A model generated the notes under the pieces. That model was not told where the DNA came from. It saw only the letters and a list, made by a program, of their open reading frames with translations, and searched no databases. A program made the translations under genes and the position numbers. From assembly GCA_028820325.1 (NCBI GenBank), contig JAPPJO010000118.1:33499-97498 (forward strand): a stretch of 64,000 nucleotides of DNA, read 5' to 3'. This DNA comes from Gammaproteobacteria bacterium (lineage in GTDB: Bacteria; Gemmatimonadota; Gemmatimonadetes; Longimicrobiales; Gaopeijiaceae). Below are positions 51,413 through 60,605 of this stretch, piece by piece. Positions within the stretch are counted from its first letter, which is position 1. Every line of letters starts with the position of its first letter.

Positions 51413-53020
51413 CTACCCGAACCGCACCCCCTGCGCGAGCGGCAGCTCGGGGCTCCAGTTGACCGTGTTGGTCTGGCGCCGCATGTAGGCCTTCCACGAA
51501 TCGGAGCCTGACTCGCGGCCGCCTCCGGTCTCCTTCTCGCCCCCGAACGCGCCCCCGATCTCCGCGCCGCTGGTGCCGATGTTGACGTTGGCGATGCCGC
51601 AGTCGCTGCCGCGGTGGGAGAGGAAGAGCTCCGCCTCGCGCATGTGTTCGGTGAAGATCGCGGACGAGAGGCCCTGAGGCACGTCGTTGTGCTGGGCGAT
51701 GGCCTCAGCCACCTCCTCCACTGCCTGCGCCGGAGACGCATCCGCGCTCCCGTACCCCAGGATGTAGAGGATGGGCGCGAAGGTCTCCTCCTGCACGATG
51801 TCGAACTCGTTGCGCGCGCGGGCGATGCAGGGCGTGACGTAGTGGCCGCCGGGGCAGTCCGGGCCGTCCAGGCGCTCGCCTCCGCAGAGGATCTCGCCCC
51901 CCTCCTCAGTGACCCGGCGCGCCGCGCTCTCCAGGTCGACGACCGCTTGGTGATTCACCACGGGACCCATCAGCGTCGACGCGGCGCGCGGGTCGCCGAT
52001 GCGCACGTCGCCGTAGGCAGACACCAGCCGCCGCTCCAGCTCCTCGCGGATGGACTCGTGCGCGATGATGCGGCGCGTGCTGGTGCAGCGCTGCCCGGCC
52101 GTGCCCACCGATCCGAACAGGATCGCGGGCAGCACCAGATCCATGTTGGCGTGCGGGGTGACGATGATGGCGTTGTTGCCGCCCAGCTCGAGGATGGTGC
52201 GGCCCAGCCGCTTGCCCACCACCTGAGCCACCCGGTAGCCCATCCGGCAGCTGCCGGTGGCGGATACCAGCGGGATGCGCCGGTCGTGCAGGAGCCGGTC
52301 GCCCACCGTGGATCCCCGCCCCACCACCAGCGAGAAGATCGCCGGATCGTAGCCGTTCTCGCGCGCAACCTCCCCCGCGATACGGGTGCATGCGATCGCC
52401 GTGAGCGGGGTCTGGCTGGAAGGCTTCCACAGGGTGGCGTCCCCGCACACCGCCGCGATGGCGGCGTTCCAGCTCCACACCGCGACCGGGAAGTTGAACG
52501 CCGAGATCACCCCGACCACGCCCAGCGGGTGCCACTGCTCGAACATGCGGTGGTCCGGGCGCTCGGAGTGCATGGAGAGCCCGTAGAGCTGGCGCGAGAG
52601 ACCGGTCGCGAAGTCGCAGATGTCGATCATCTCCTGCACTTCGCCCTCGCCCTCGGTGAGGATCTTCCCCATCTCGAGCGTGACCAGCGCGCCCAGCTCC
52701 GACTTGTGCCGGCGCAGCCGGTCGCCGATCTGGCGCACCACCTCGCCGCGCTTGGGAGCGGGCACCGTCCGCCACTGCAGGAACGCCTCGTGCGCCCGCT
52801 CGACGATGCGGTCGTACTCACCCTCGGTGACTTGGCGCACGGTCGCAATACGCGTGCCGTCGACGGGGGTATGGACCTCGAGTTCGGGCCCGGAGCCCAT
52901 CCACTCGCCCGCGAAACCGCCCGGATTCACATCTTCGAGTCCCAGCGCCGCCAGCAAACGTGCGCTGCGGGAGGAGGTGGCAGCCGAAGGCGCCGGAGTG
53001 GTCATGGTCGAAGGGTTCAT
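51413..53020 (-). CDS. ALDH7-type aldehyde dehydrogenase (antiquitin / AmaB-like)
   Basis: A 535-residue NAD-dependent aldehyde dehydrogenase. Sequence features are those of the ALDH7 subfamily: LYGLSMHSERPDHRMFEQWHPLGVVGVISAFNFPVAVWSWNAAIAA, ELGGNNA (general-base Glu) and GQRCTSTRR with catalytic Cys. Bacterial relatives oxidise 2-aminoadipate semialdehyde in lysine degradation (piperideine-6-carboxylate dehydrogenase). The protein starts at ATG 53020, one base from the creatininase-family stop, with which it appears co-transcribed. The lysine role is inferred from subfamily; the gene neighbours do not prove it. Confidence 0.93.
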   Translation of the reverse strand: MNPSTMTTPAPSAATSSRSARLLAALGLEDVNPGGFAGEWMGSGPELEVHTPVDGTRIATVRQVTEGEYDRIVERAHEAFLQWRTVPAPKRGEVVRQIGDRLRRHKSELGALVTLEMGKILTEGEGEVQEMIDICDFATGLSRQLYGLSMHSERPDHRMFEQWHPLGVVGVISAFNFPVAVWSWNAAIAAVCGDATLWKPSSQTPLTAIACTRIAGEVARENGYDPAIFSLVVGRGSTVGDRLLHDRRIPLVSATGSCRMGYRVAQVVGKRLGRTILELGGNNAIIVTPHANMDLVLPAILFGSVGTAGQRCTSTRRIIAHESIREELERRLVSAYGDVRIGDPRAASTLMGPVVNHQAVVDLESAARRVTEEGGEILCGGERLDGPDCPGGHYVTPCIARARNEFDIVQEETFAPILYILGYGSADASPAQAVEEVAEAIAQHNDVPQGLSSAIFTEHMREAELFLSHRGSDCGIANVNIGTSGAEIGGAFGGEKETGGGRESGSDSWKAYMRRQTNTVNWSPELPLAQGVRFG

Positions 53021-53021
53021 T

Positions 53022-53837
53022 CTACCGTCCCTGCGTCAGCTCGCGGATCTGCCGCACCGCCGCCTCCACCTTGAGCTGGACGCCCATCCTGCCGTATTCG
53101 ACGGAAGCCTTGGTGGGGTCGCCGGAGACGCCGCTGCCCTCGAACCCGCCTCCGGGGGCGAGTTCGCCCTGGCGGATGTGCTCGGGCGCGATGTAGAGAA
53201 GCTGGGACGTGTCGCTGATGCCGGCGTGCCCGCCGATGGTCGCCGCGTCGTAGCCGTGCTCCTCCATGAGCCAGTCGCGGAACCCGTTGCCGGAGTAGTA
53301 GTCGCCCACGAAGTGGACCCGGCCCTGCCTCCCCGCGGCCGCCCATTCCTCGTTCAGCATCTCCGACACGGTGCGCATGCCGTTCTGGTTTCCGCCGCTG
53401 TCGCCGATGAAGACGATGTCGGTGAAGCCGTGCACCTCGAGGCTGCGGGCCGCGTATTCGAGCAGCTTCATAAAGTGCTCGTTGGGAAGCGTGATCGCCC
53501 CCGCGTAGCGCATGTGTCCGGTGGGTCCGTCGGGCCCGTCGATGGCGCCTTCGGGAACATAGGCGATGACCGGCGCCACCAGCGCGTTGCCCAGTTCGCG
53601 CGCGATCATGTCGGACGCGTGGTTGATGATGAACTTGTGTTTGCCGAGCACCATGTGGGGTCCGTTCTGCTCGGTCCCCGCGGTGGGCACGATGATGGTG
53701 GTGACCCCCTCGTCGATGGCGGCGCGCACTTCGGTCCAGGTCAGCTCGTCGAGGAAGACGGTGTTGGGGCGTTGTGCGGCGGCGGCGCTCGCGGTCACGA
53801 ACACGGCGAGGGCAGCGGAAGTCAGCGTGCGGATCAT
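53022..53837 (-). CDS. Exported creatininase-family amidohydrolase
   Basis: A 271-residue protein with a signal peptide (MIRTLTSAALAVFVTASAAAAQ). The family signature is FLDELTWTEVRAAIDEGVTTIIVPTAGTEQNGPHMVLGKHKFI, where the Glu and His bind metal, then GFTDIVFIGDSGGNQNG and GGHAGISDTSQLL. Creatininase relatives cleave cyclic or amide C-N bonds with two metal ions. This copy is exported, whereas creatininase itself is cytoplasmic, so the substrate probably differs. GGAGG precedes the ATG. It is 32 bases from the oxidoreductase and one base from ALDH. Confidence 0.9.
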   Translation of the reverse strand: MIRTLTSAALAVFVTASAAAAQRPNTVFLDELTWTEVRAAIDEGVTTIIVPTAGTEQNGPHMVLGKHKFIINHASDMIARELGNALVAPVIAYVPEGAIDGPDGPTGHMRYAGAITLPNEHFMKLLEYAARSLEVHGFTDIVFIGDSGGNQNGMRTVSEMLNEEWAAAGRQGRVHFVGDYYSGNGFRDWLMEEHGYDAATIGGHAGISDTSQLLYIAPEHIRQGELAPGGGFEGSGVSGDPTKASVEYGRMGVQLKVEAAVRQIRELTQGR

Positions 53838-53869
53838 GGGGTCCTCCGGAATGCGCGTAGGTGATGTCG

Positions 53870-54856
53870 TCACGGCACTAGAATGGTGCATCCCTGCGTC
53901 TGCCGCGACTCCAGCGCGCGATGAGCCTCGGCGGCTGCGGAAAGCGGGAAGCGCTGGCCTATGGTGAGCCCGATGCGGCCCGCCTGAATGTGCCCCAGCA
54001 GTTCGCCTGAAGCTTCTTCCAGGTCCTCGCGCCGCTCGATGTAGGGCTTGAGCGAGGGACGGGCCACGGTGATCCCCCTGGCGCTCAGGCGCAGCAGGTT
54101 CAGGGGAGAGACCGGGCCGGAGGCGTTGCCGAAGGTGATCATCATGCCGAAGAGGGCAAGGCACTCCATGGAGCCGTCGAAAGTGGCCTTGCCGACCCCG
54201 TCGAAGACTACCGGGACACCCTCGCCGCCGGTAATCTCGCGCACCCGCTCGACGAAGTCTTCCTCCTTGTAGAGGATGACGTGATCGCATCCGTGGTCGC
54301 GGGCGAGGCGGCCCTTTTCCGCACTGCCCGCGGTGCCGATGACGGTGGCGCCCAGCGCCTTGCACCACTGGCAGAGGATGGTGCCCACACCGCCCCCGAC
54401 CGCATGGATCAGCACGGTCTCGCCCGCGCGCACCCGGTAGGTGCGGCGGCAGAGATACCACGACGTCATGCCCTTGAGCATGGCCGCGGCGGCGGCCTCG
54501 TACCCCACGCCGTCAGGGATGGCAACCAGTTGGGCGGCGGGCATCACCCGCCGCTCGCAGTAGCCGCCCAGCACGCTCCCGTAGGCGACCCGGTCGCCGG
54601 GCTGGAAGGTCGGCCCGTCCGTCGCCGGCGGACCCGCCGTCTCCACCACCCCGGCCGCCTCCATCCCGAGCACGGCCGGCAGCGACGGCACCGGGTAGAG
54701 TCCGCTCCTGTGGTAGGTGTCGATGAAGTTCAGCCCGACCGCCTCGTGGCGGACGAGCACCTCGCCCGGGCCGGGTTCCGGCAGGGGCACTTGTTCCCAC
54801 CGCATCATCTCCGGGCCCCCGAGCTCGTGGATGCGGATGGCCATGGTGGTGGTCAT
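53870..54856 (-). CDS. Quinone oxidoreductase-like MDR protein (zinc-free)
   Basis: A 328-residue medium-chain dehydrogenase/reductase. The QOR pattern is clear: LVRHEAVGLNFIDTYHRSGLYP, LGMEAAGVV, and the NADPH-binding AVGGGVGTILCQWCKALGATVIGTAGS. There is no catalytic zinc Cys, as expected for this branch. It would reduce quinones with NADPH or act on an enone. The ATG at 54856 is preferred; a second Met (54844) is possible. It lies in a run of same-strand genes with creatininase and ALDH, so it may belong to that operon. Confidence 0.92.
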   Translation of the reverse strand: MTTTMAIRIHELGGPEMMRWEQVPLPEPGPGEVLVRHEAVGLNFIDTYHRSGLYPVPSLPAVLGMEAAGVVETAGPPATDGPTFQPGDRVAYGSVLGGYCERRVMPAAQLVAIPDGVGYEAAAAAMLKGMTSWYLCRRTYRVRAGETVLIHAVGGGVGTILCQWCKALGATVIGTAGSAEKGRLARDHGCDHVILYKEEDFVERVREITGGEGVPVVFDGVGKATFDGSMECLALFGMMITFGNASGPVSPLNLLRLSARGITVARPSLKPYIERREDLEEASGELLGHIQAGRIGLTIGQRFPLSAAAEAHRALESRQTQGCTILVP

Positions 54857-54887
54857 ATCGGTCTTGTGGAAGGTTGGAATGGATGTC

Positions 54888-55229
54888 TCACGGCGATTCC
54901 GCGATCCTTGCCAGCCCGGCCCGCGCCGCACGCACAAGGGCTTTCAGCGTATCCCGCGGCGACTCGCCCATCTCCAGCTCCAGAACGCGCTCATAGAGCC
55001 GGGTGGCGAGTTCGATGTCGCCTCGCCCCTCGGCCAGCCCCGCCCTGCGCACCATCTCCGAGGGCGGATCCTCCGGCCGCTCGGCGTTGGGGTCGCGCAC
55101 CAGGTTGGTCACCAGCGGCAGCGAGAGCACGATCAGCCCGATGGCGAGCAGCACGCGACCGAGTTTGCGGTTGCGCTGGCGAACGTCGGCCCGTCGCTGC
55201 TGCTGGGACCGGGGAGGCTGGGCGGGCAT
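54888..55229 (-). CDS. Small single-span membrane protein
   Basis: A 113-residue protein. A basic, Gln/Arg-rich N-terminus (PPRSQQQRRADVRQRNRKLG) leads into one membrane helix (RVLLAIGLIVLSLPLVTNLV) and then a helical domain with a tetratricopeptide-like pattern (RRAGLAEGRGDIELATRLYERVLELE). No named family. It sits 31 bases before the quinone-oxidoreductase gene on the same strand and may be in the same transcript. Residue composition suggests a cytoplasmic N-terminus and an exposed helical C-terminus. Confidence 0.65.
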   Translation of the reverse strand: MPAQPPRSQQQRRADVRQRNRKLGRVLLAIGLIVLSLPLVTNLVRDPNAERPEDPPSEMVRRAGLAEGRGDIELATRLYERVLELEMGESPRDTLKALVRAARAGLARIAESP

Positions 55230-55389
55230 CGATGTGGTAGCTGCGGTCGAGGAAGAGCGGAGGGAAACGGCTCCAATCGCATGCAGCGAGTGCCGTCAGC
55301 GGGTCTCCGCGGGGGGATCGTTTGCGCGCAAACGTTGGCGCTTGCCGCCCCTGGGATCAAGAGCGGGCGTCAGGAGACCGGCTGCCGCC

Positions 55390-56244
55390 TCAGGGCCAGA
55401 GGTTGATGGGAATCAGCGCCATGGGTCTCTCGGCCATGCGCTGCATGAAGTTGTAGGTGTAGGCGCGGACCTCGGCACCCGACGAGTAGACCTCCAACGT
55501 GTAGATCTGAGCCGTCGGATAGGTGTCGAGCTCGTCGAGCCCTCCAAAGGCGGGGATCTCGTCGATGAACACCCTCGGGCTGATCACCCTGCCACGCCGG
55601 ATGATGCACCGGCTCGAAATGTTGGGGGACATCTGCGCCCCGACTCCAAAGACGCCCGCGCCCGCCGGACACGGGACGGGATAGTAGCGGGTCTCGCGCT
55701 CCAGGAACTCGAGGGCGGTGGACGACGCGCTGCGCAGCAATCGCTCCTGGTCGAAAGCGCGGGTCTGATACGCCGCGGACCGCCGCCGCGAGCGAAGGCG
55801 CCGCTCCATGGTGGTGATATTCTCCACCACCGCCGTGACGCCGTCGAGCAGGACGGGCTGGGGTATCAACTCGATCTCGATGAAGGCACCTGCCTCGGGC
55901 ACCTCGATCCTCGCCCCCGCCTCCTCGTACCCGAACTGGATCGCGGCGACGACCTGGAAGCCCACGCCGACATCCTCGAAACGGAACGTGCCGAGCGAGT
56001 CGGCGAGCACGCCGTAGCTCTCGTGCTCCAGGTAGACCGCGGCTCCCGGCACGGCGGTGCCCGTAAGCGCATCGTAGACCACGCCGTGCAGCGGCGCGCG
56101 CACGGGCACGGACTCCGGCTCCTGCGCATCGATTGCGGCGGGCAGGAAGAGGCAGGCCATCGCCAGGAGGAGGCAATGGGTCGGTCTGGTCGCGACGCCT
56201 GCGCACGTTCGGTGCCGTCGTCCCTCCGGTATGCTTCGGTGCAT
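55390..56244 (-). CDS. Exported plug-type carboxypeptidase-regulatory-like protein (copy 2)
   Basis: A 284-residue exported protein with a signal peptide ending IDAQ. Residues 50-130 are a carboxypeptidase-regulatory-like domain (LHGVVYDALTGTAVPGAAVYL). Residues about 200-284 resemble a TonB-dependent receptor plug: RGRVISPRVFIDEIPAFGGLDELDTYPTAQIYTLEVY. No beta-barrel follows, so it cannot be a full receptor. It is a close paralogue of the neighbour at 56262: same length range, same motif order and almost identical ends (AYTYNFMQRMA). ATG 56244 follows GGAGGGCTGGACGAG. It may bind a ligand in the periplasm. Confidence 0.8.
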   Translation of the reverse strand: MHRSIPEGRRHRTCAGVATRPTHCLLLAMACLFLPAAIDAQEPESVPVRAPLHGVVYDALTGTAVPGAAVYLEHESYGVLADSLGTFRFEDVGVGFQVVAAIQFGYEEAGARIEVPEAGAFIEIELIPQPVLLDGVTAVVENITTMERRLRSRRRSAAYQTRAFDQERLLRSASSTALEFLERETRYYPVPCPAGAGVFGVGAQMSPNISSRCIIRRGRVISPRVFIDEIPAFGGLDELDTYPTAQIYTLEVYSSGAEVRAYTYNFMQRMAERPMALIPINLWP

Positions 56245-56261
56245 CTCGTCCAGCCCTCCCG

Positions 56262-57155
56262 TCACGGCCACGGGCCGAGGGCGATCAGCGCCTCGGGATT
56301 TGCAGCCATGCGCTGCATGAAGTTGTAGGTATAGGCCCGGATCTCGGCGCCCTGGGAATAGACCTCCAGCGCGTAGATCTGCGTCGTCGGATAGTTCCTG
56401 AGCGCGTCCAGACCGCGGGCGGCCGGCATTTCGTCGATGTACACTCTCGGGCTGACCACTTGGCCCCGTCGCCAGATGCAATGACTCGACAGCGCGCCGG
56501 GCGCCTGGGAGGGAAGGTTCCATCCCCCGAGACCTCGGGCCGGCTGCCATCCCGGCAGCGTCACGCCGCCCATGATCGGACAGGGACGCCGCTCCAGGCC
56601 GGTCTCCCGCCACAGGAACTCGAAGACATCGGGCTCCGGGCTGCGCAGCAGCCGTTCCTGGTCGTACGCCCGGGCCTGGTACGGAAGGGACTGCCGGCGC
56701 GTCCGAAGCCGTCTCACCATGGTGTCGATGTTGTCGGCCACCGCTGTGACGCCGTCGAGCAGGATCGGCCTGGGCTTGAGGTCGATCTCGATAACGGCCC
56801 CGGCTTCCGGCACCTCGACATCTGCCGCGATCTCCCAGTACCCGAACTGGGTTGCGACGACGGTCCGCGGGCCGGCGGGGACGCCCTCGATGCGGAACGC
56901 GCCATGCGCGTCGGTGAGCGCGCCGTAGTTCTCGTCCTCCAAGTACACCGCGGCTCCCGCGACCGGGGTTCCCATGACTTCGTCCAGGACAACACCCCGG
57001 AGGGTGACCAGTACCGGGGCCGGATCTTCCTCTTGCGCATGCAATCCCGATGCCGACAAGAGGCCGAGCGTCGCCAGCAGAATGGGGCGCGCAAAGGCGT
57101 CCCGCAGGCCCCCCGGCCAGCGATTCCGCCTTCGTCGGCAACGGTTTGGATCCAT
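56262..57155 (-). CDS. Exported plug-type carboxypeptidase-regulatory-like protein (copy 1)
   Basis: A 297-residue protein, first of the tandem pair. The signal is a basic region (MDPNRCRRRRNRWPG) plus ARPILLATLGLLSASGLHAQ. It has the same regulatory-like domain (LRGVVLDEVMGTPVAGAAVYL) and the same plug-like C-terminus (VVSPRVYIDEMPAARGLDALRNYPTTQIYALEVY) as the gene downstream. A longer start at 57173 is possible, but ATG 57155 has a better ribosome site (CAGGACGAG). The pair arose by duplication; differences lie mainly in the Cys/Trp-rich segment around residues 190-230. Confidence 0.8.
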   Translation of the reverse strand: MDPNRCRRRRNRWPGGLRDAFARPILLATLGLLSASGLHAQEEDPAPVLVTLRGVVLDEVMGTPVAGAAVYLEDENYGALTDAHGAFRIEGVPAGPRTVVATQFGYWEIAADVEVPEAGAVIEIDLKPRPILLDGVTAVADNIDTMVRRLRTRRQSLPYQARAYDQERLLRSPEPDVFEFLWRETGLERRPCPIMGGVTLPGWQPARGLGGWNLPSQAPGALSSHCIWRRGQVVSPRVYIDEMPAARGLDALRNYPTTQIYALEVYSQGAEIRAYTYNFMQRMAANPEALIALGPWP

Positions 57156-57250
57156 CTCGTCCTGCAACTCCATCGCGCGGGCCGCGCGTTCCGGGTGTCC
57201 GTTGGTTACGACGCGTCCACCATCTTCGTTCCCGCCACCCACTGATTCTC

Positions 57251-58009
57251 TCACACCTCTTCCAGCACCTCCGCGCGCACCCAGCCCACCTTGCCGTCGT
57301 CGAGCACCACCTCCAGCCACTCCTCGGAGCTGCGGTCCACGCGCACCCGGGTGCCTTCGTGGATGACGAAGAGCTGCAGGGCGGGATCGTCGGAGGGGGC
57401 GCTCTGCACGCCCACCTCGGCGGCGAGCACGACGCCATGGCGGGCCTGCCCCAACCCGGTTTCGCGGACGGCCAGGGTGGCGCCCAGCAGCAGAACCAGG
57501 ATGCCCCCCGCGACCGCGGTGCGCCGCGGCCACGATGCCGCTCCCGGCCGCAGCACCAGCACCAGCACGGCCCCGGCCGCCATGAGGTAGCCCGCCGCCG
57601 TCAGTCCGATGAGGAGTGAGCGCGGGAACAGGTTCATCCACCACGACCCGACCCGGAAGAGCCAGAAGCGCGGCAGCGGCACGATCTCGTCCACGCCCAG
57701 CGAGCGGGCCAGCTCCAGGTTGGCGAGGATGTCGGCGTCGCTGGGGGCGAGGCGGCGGGCCCGCTCGTAGTAGAGGATGGCCCGGCCCAGCTCGTTCGCC
57801 TTGAAGTAGGCGTTGCCGATGTTGTAGTAGAGGCCCGGGCTCTCGAATCCTGCCTCGCGGATGCGCAGGTAGTTGTCGAGCGCGCCCTGGTAGTCTTCCT
57901 GCTGGTAGAGGCGGTTGCCCTCCTCGAAGAGTTCGTCCTGGGCGTGGAGCGGGGCGGGGGGGAGCGCCAGCGCCAGGAGGGCTGCCGTTAGAATCATCCG
58001 CGCGCTCAT
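57251..58009 (-). CDS. batE: BatE-like TPR/SH3 membrane protein
   Basis: A 252-residue protein. After a signal-like helix (ILTAALLALALPPAPLHAQ) come TPR motifs: LFEEGNRLYQQEDYQGALDNYLRIREAG and GLYYNIGNAYFKANELGRAILYYERARRLAPSD. Two membrane helices follow (SLLIGLTAAGYLMAAGAVLVLVL and AVAGGILVLLLGATLAV). The last 70 residues are an SH3-like domain (FVIHEGTRVRVDRSSEEWLEVVLDDGKVGWV). This order matches BatE of Bacteroidetes-type Bat operons. ATG 58009 overlaps the BatD stop by ATGA. It is the last gene of the Bat operon. Confidence 0.88.
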   Translation of the reverse strand: MSARMILTAALLALALPPAPLHAQDELFEEGNRLYQQEDYQGALDNYLRIREAGFESPGLYYNIGNAYFKANELGRAILYYERARRLAPSDADILANLELARSLGVDEIVPLPRFWLFRVGSWWMNLFPRSLLIGLTAAGYLMAAGAVLVLVLRPGAASWPRRTAVAGGILVLLLGATLAVRETGLGQARHGVVLAAEVGVQSAPSDDPALQLFVIHEGTRVRVDRSSEEWLEVVLDDGKVGWVRAEVLEEV

Positions 58010-59892
58010 CGGGCGAGGTGCTCCGCCATGGCCGCCATCGCCGCCTCCACCCGACCGAGGAAGCGCGCGCGCTCCTCCGCCGACGCGGTCGGCGGGGCGA
58101 AGCGCTGCCGGTCGCACTCCTCCAGGCACTCCAGGTAGGGCTCGGCCGCCTCGGTGTCGACGCCCGGGACGGCCAGGCGGTCGCGCACCTCGTCCCGGAT
58201 CATGCCGGCGGCGGCAATGTTGAGCTTGTCGGCCAGGAAGCCCTCGAGCGCGTGTCCGGCTTCGGCGTAGAAGGCGCGCACGTCCTCCCCGTCCACCAGC
58301 TTGCGCGCTTCCGCGAGGCGCTTCCGCGCCACCTTCGCCGCGCGCCGCGAGCGGGCGTACGCGACATCGCCGTGCAACCTGTCGCGGTGCCGGCGCAACC
58401 CCGCCGCCCCGCCCAACGCCGCCAGCGGCACGAGCAGGGTGATCCAGAAGAGCGGGTGCGCGAACAGCGTCCGGTTCGCCAGCACCAGGGCCGGGCTGCC
58501 GAGTTGGATGAAGCGGATGTCGGTGCGCAGTTCCTCCACCCCCGCCCGCACCCTGCCCGTCCCCAGTGGCCCGTCCGCCGCCACCCCGGTGACCTCGACC
58601 GCGAGCGCCCCGCTGGCTGCCACCTCGTAGGTCTCCCGCCCGGGATCGAAGTAGGCCAGCTCGACGGGCGGGATCGCCCCCACTCCCGGCACCCGGGGCA
58701 CCAGCACGTACTCGTAGGTGCGCGTCCCGCTCACCCCCGCGTCGGTGCGGTCGACGCGCTCGGTCACCTCGGGCGGGAAGGCCTCGAAGCCGGGCGGGAC
58801 TTCCACCTCGGGCTCGGCCAGCATGCGCAGGTTGCCGCTCCCCGCAACCTCTACGGTCAGGGTGACCGCGTCGCTGACCTGTACGCTGTCGCGGTCGAGG
58901 GTCGCGGCAACTTCCAGGTCGCCTACGAAGCCGGTGAAGTTCTCCGGGCGCCCGCCGGGCAGCGGCAGCACCTCGATCTCCACCGGCCGCGAGGCCGCCG
59001 CCGTCGAGATGCTCGAGTTCAGCAAAGACCCGCGCCCGAAGAAGTCCTCGAACGGGTCGAAGGCCGAGCGGCGCCGCACCCGCACCTGCGCCTCGATGCC
59101 CAGCGGCTCGAGGGTGCGCGTGCCCGACCCGGTCGGGAAGAGCGCCACCTTGCGGATGGTCGCGGTGGTGTACTGCATCCCGTCGCGGACCGTCTGCCCG
59201 ATCACCGGATTGCCCGCCGGCGGATACTCCTCCACCCAGAACCCCGTCGCGGGAGGCAGTTGGGTGATGCTGTACGAGCTCACGTTCACGCGCGTGAAGA
59301 TGCGGTAGTCGACCACCACCGGCTGATTCTCGTACACCTGCCGCCGGCTCGGCACCGCCTCCACGAAGAGGTCCTCGGGCGCAATGCCGCGGTCTGCGGT
59401 GCCCGGTCCCGCCGAGGATCCCTGGGGGACGGGCGCGTCGGCAACGGTCAGGGTGAGGGGTTCGGTGGCGAAGGCGCTTCCCGCCGCGCGCACCTCGATG
59501 GGATCGATGGTGAAGGTACCCGTCCGGGTGGCCTGGAACCGGTACTGGATGGTGAGGCTGATGGTGGTGCGCCCGCCCGACATCTGCATCGAACTCGAGG
59601 AGCCGCTCCCCAGGTACACCGAGAAGGAGCTCAGGTCCGGCAGTTCGGGGTCCTGGTCCACACCCTGGGTTCCGGACACCTCCACGTTCAGCACGAACTG
59701 CTGTCCGACGCCGACCTGGTTGCTGCTCAGGTAGGCGCGCGCGGAGACTTCCTGGGCGGCCGCGTCTGTCGGGCCTGCGGCCAGCGCCAGGGCCAGCGGC
59801 AACAGCGCGGCAAGCCTGGTCGCGACCGCTCTGGTCGCCACGCGCGCAGACACCAAGTCCGCGACATCCTGCAGTACCCGCACTCCCCTCAT
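58006..59892 (-). CDS. batD: BatD-family exported protein
   Basis: A 628-residue protein with a signal peptide (cut near TDAAAQ). The N-terminal half has repeated Ig-like beta domains: VSARAYLSSNQVGVGQQFVLNVEVSG, TISLTIQYRFQATRTGTFTIDPIEV. A membrane helix at about residue 490 (PLFWITLLVPLAALGGAAGL) anchors a cytoplasmic helical tail. BatD is an inner-membrane part of the Bat complex, proposed to help oxidative-stress tolerance; mechanism is not established. It overlaps BatE and BatC genes by four bases at both ends. Confidence 0.92.
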   Translation of the reverse strand: MRGVRVLQDVADLVSARVATRAVATRLAALLPLALALAAGPTDAAAQEVSARAYLSSNQVGVGQQFVLNVEVSGTQGVDQDPELPDLSSFSVYLGSGSSSSMQMSGGRTTISLTIQYRFQATRTGTFTIDPIEVRAAGSAFATEPLTLTVADAPVPQGSSAGPGTADRGIAPEDLFVEAVPSRRQVYENQPVVVDYRIFTRVNVSSYSITQLPPATGFWVEEYPPAGNPVIGQTVRDGMQYTTATIRKVALFPTGSGTRTLEPLGIEAQVRVRRRSAFDPFEDFFGRGSLLNSSISTAAASRPVEIEVLPLPGGRPENFTGFVGDLEVAATLDRDSVQVSDAVTLTVEVAGSGNLRMLAEPEVEVPPGFEAFPPEVTERVDRTDAGVSGTRTYEYVLVPRVPGVGAIPPVELAYFDPGRETYEVAASGALAVEVTGVAADGPLGTGRVRAGVEELRTDIRFIQLGSPALVLANRTLFAHPLFWITLLVPLAALGGAAGLRRHRDRLHGDVAYARSRRAAKVARKRLAEARKLVDGEDVRAFYAEAGHALEGFLADKLNIAAAGMIRDEVRDRLAVPGVDTEAAEPYLECLEECDRQRFAPPTASAEERARFLGRVEAAMAAMAEHLAR

Positions 59893-60605
59893 CGCCAGTT
59901 CTTGCGCGGTCTCCGCCCGAGCGAGTCGGCCCGTGGCGGGCGGTCGACCTCGTCAGGGTCTTCCTGAATGGCCTGGAGCAGGCGCTCGGCTTCCTCGGGC
60001 GTCATCTGCCCGGGCGGCGGCTGGGCCGGCTGCTCCTGCTCCTGGTCGTCGTTCTCGGGCGGCGGCTGGTCCTGCTCCTGCTCATCCTGCTCCGGATCTC
60101 CCTCCGGGGGAGGCTGCTGCTGATCCTGATTCTCCTGATTCTGATCCTGCTGATTCTCCTGCTCCTCCATCTGCTCGAGCACACGCTCGAGATTGTGCTT
60201 GGCGTCGAGATCCCCGGGGTTGATGCGCAGCGCCTGCTTGTACGCCTCGAGGCTCGCGTCGAGCTGCTGCTGACGGAAGAGCGAGTTGCCCAGATTGTAC
60301 CAGGCGCCCTCGGCCAGCGCCGTGTCTCCGCTCTGGATGGCGTCCCGGTACGCCTCGAGGGCGCGCTCGAATTCCTGATTCTGATAGAGGGCGTTGCCCT
60401 CGTTGAAGCGGATGAGCGGGGAACCCGGATTCTCGCGCAACGCCTCCAGGTACATCTCGTGCGCCTCGGCGTACCGCCCCTCCGCGTAGAGGCGGTTGGC
60501 CTCCTCGACCAACGAGCGCTGGGCGCTCAGCGCACCCGGCAGGAGAAACGCGCCAGCCATCAACAGCGTGCCGGTCGTCATCAGCAACGCCATCCGGTTT
60601 CTCAT
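59889..60605 (-). CDS. batC: BatC-like TPR protein with Gln/Glu-rich tail
   Basis: A 238-residue protein with a signal peptide (LLPGALSAQ). Three TPR-like units follow: LVEEANRLYAEGRYAEAHEMYLEALRENPG, FNEGNALYQNQEFERALEAYRDAI and WYNLGNSLFRQQQLDASLEAYKQALRINPG. The C-terminus is a low-complexity Gln/Glu/Asn/Pro region of about 60 residues, then TPEEAERLLQAIQEDP. BatC probably binds BatA/BatB through its TPRs. The Gln-rich region is disordered and repeat-like (QQDQNQENQ), so its length may vary. ATG 60605 overlaps the BatB stop. Confidence 0.88.
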   Translation of the reverse strand: MRNRMALLMTTGTLLMAGAFLLPGALSAQRSLVEEANRLYAEGRYAEAHEMYLEALRENPGSPLIRFNEGNALYQNQEFERALEAYRDAIQSGDTALAEGAWYNLGNSLFRQQQLDASLEAYKQALRINPGDLDAKHNLERVLEQMEEQENQQDQNQENQDQQQPPPEGDPEQDEQEQDQPPPENDDQEQEQPAQPPPGQMTPEEAERLLQAIQEDPDEVDRPPRADSLGRRPRKNWR

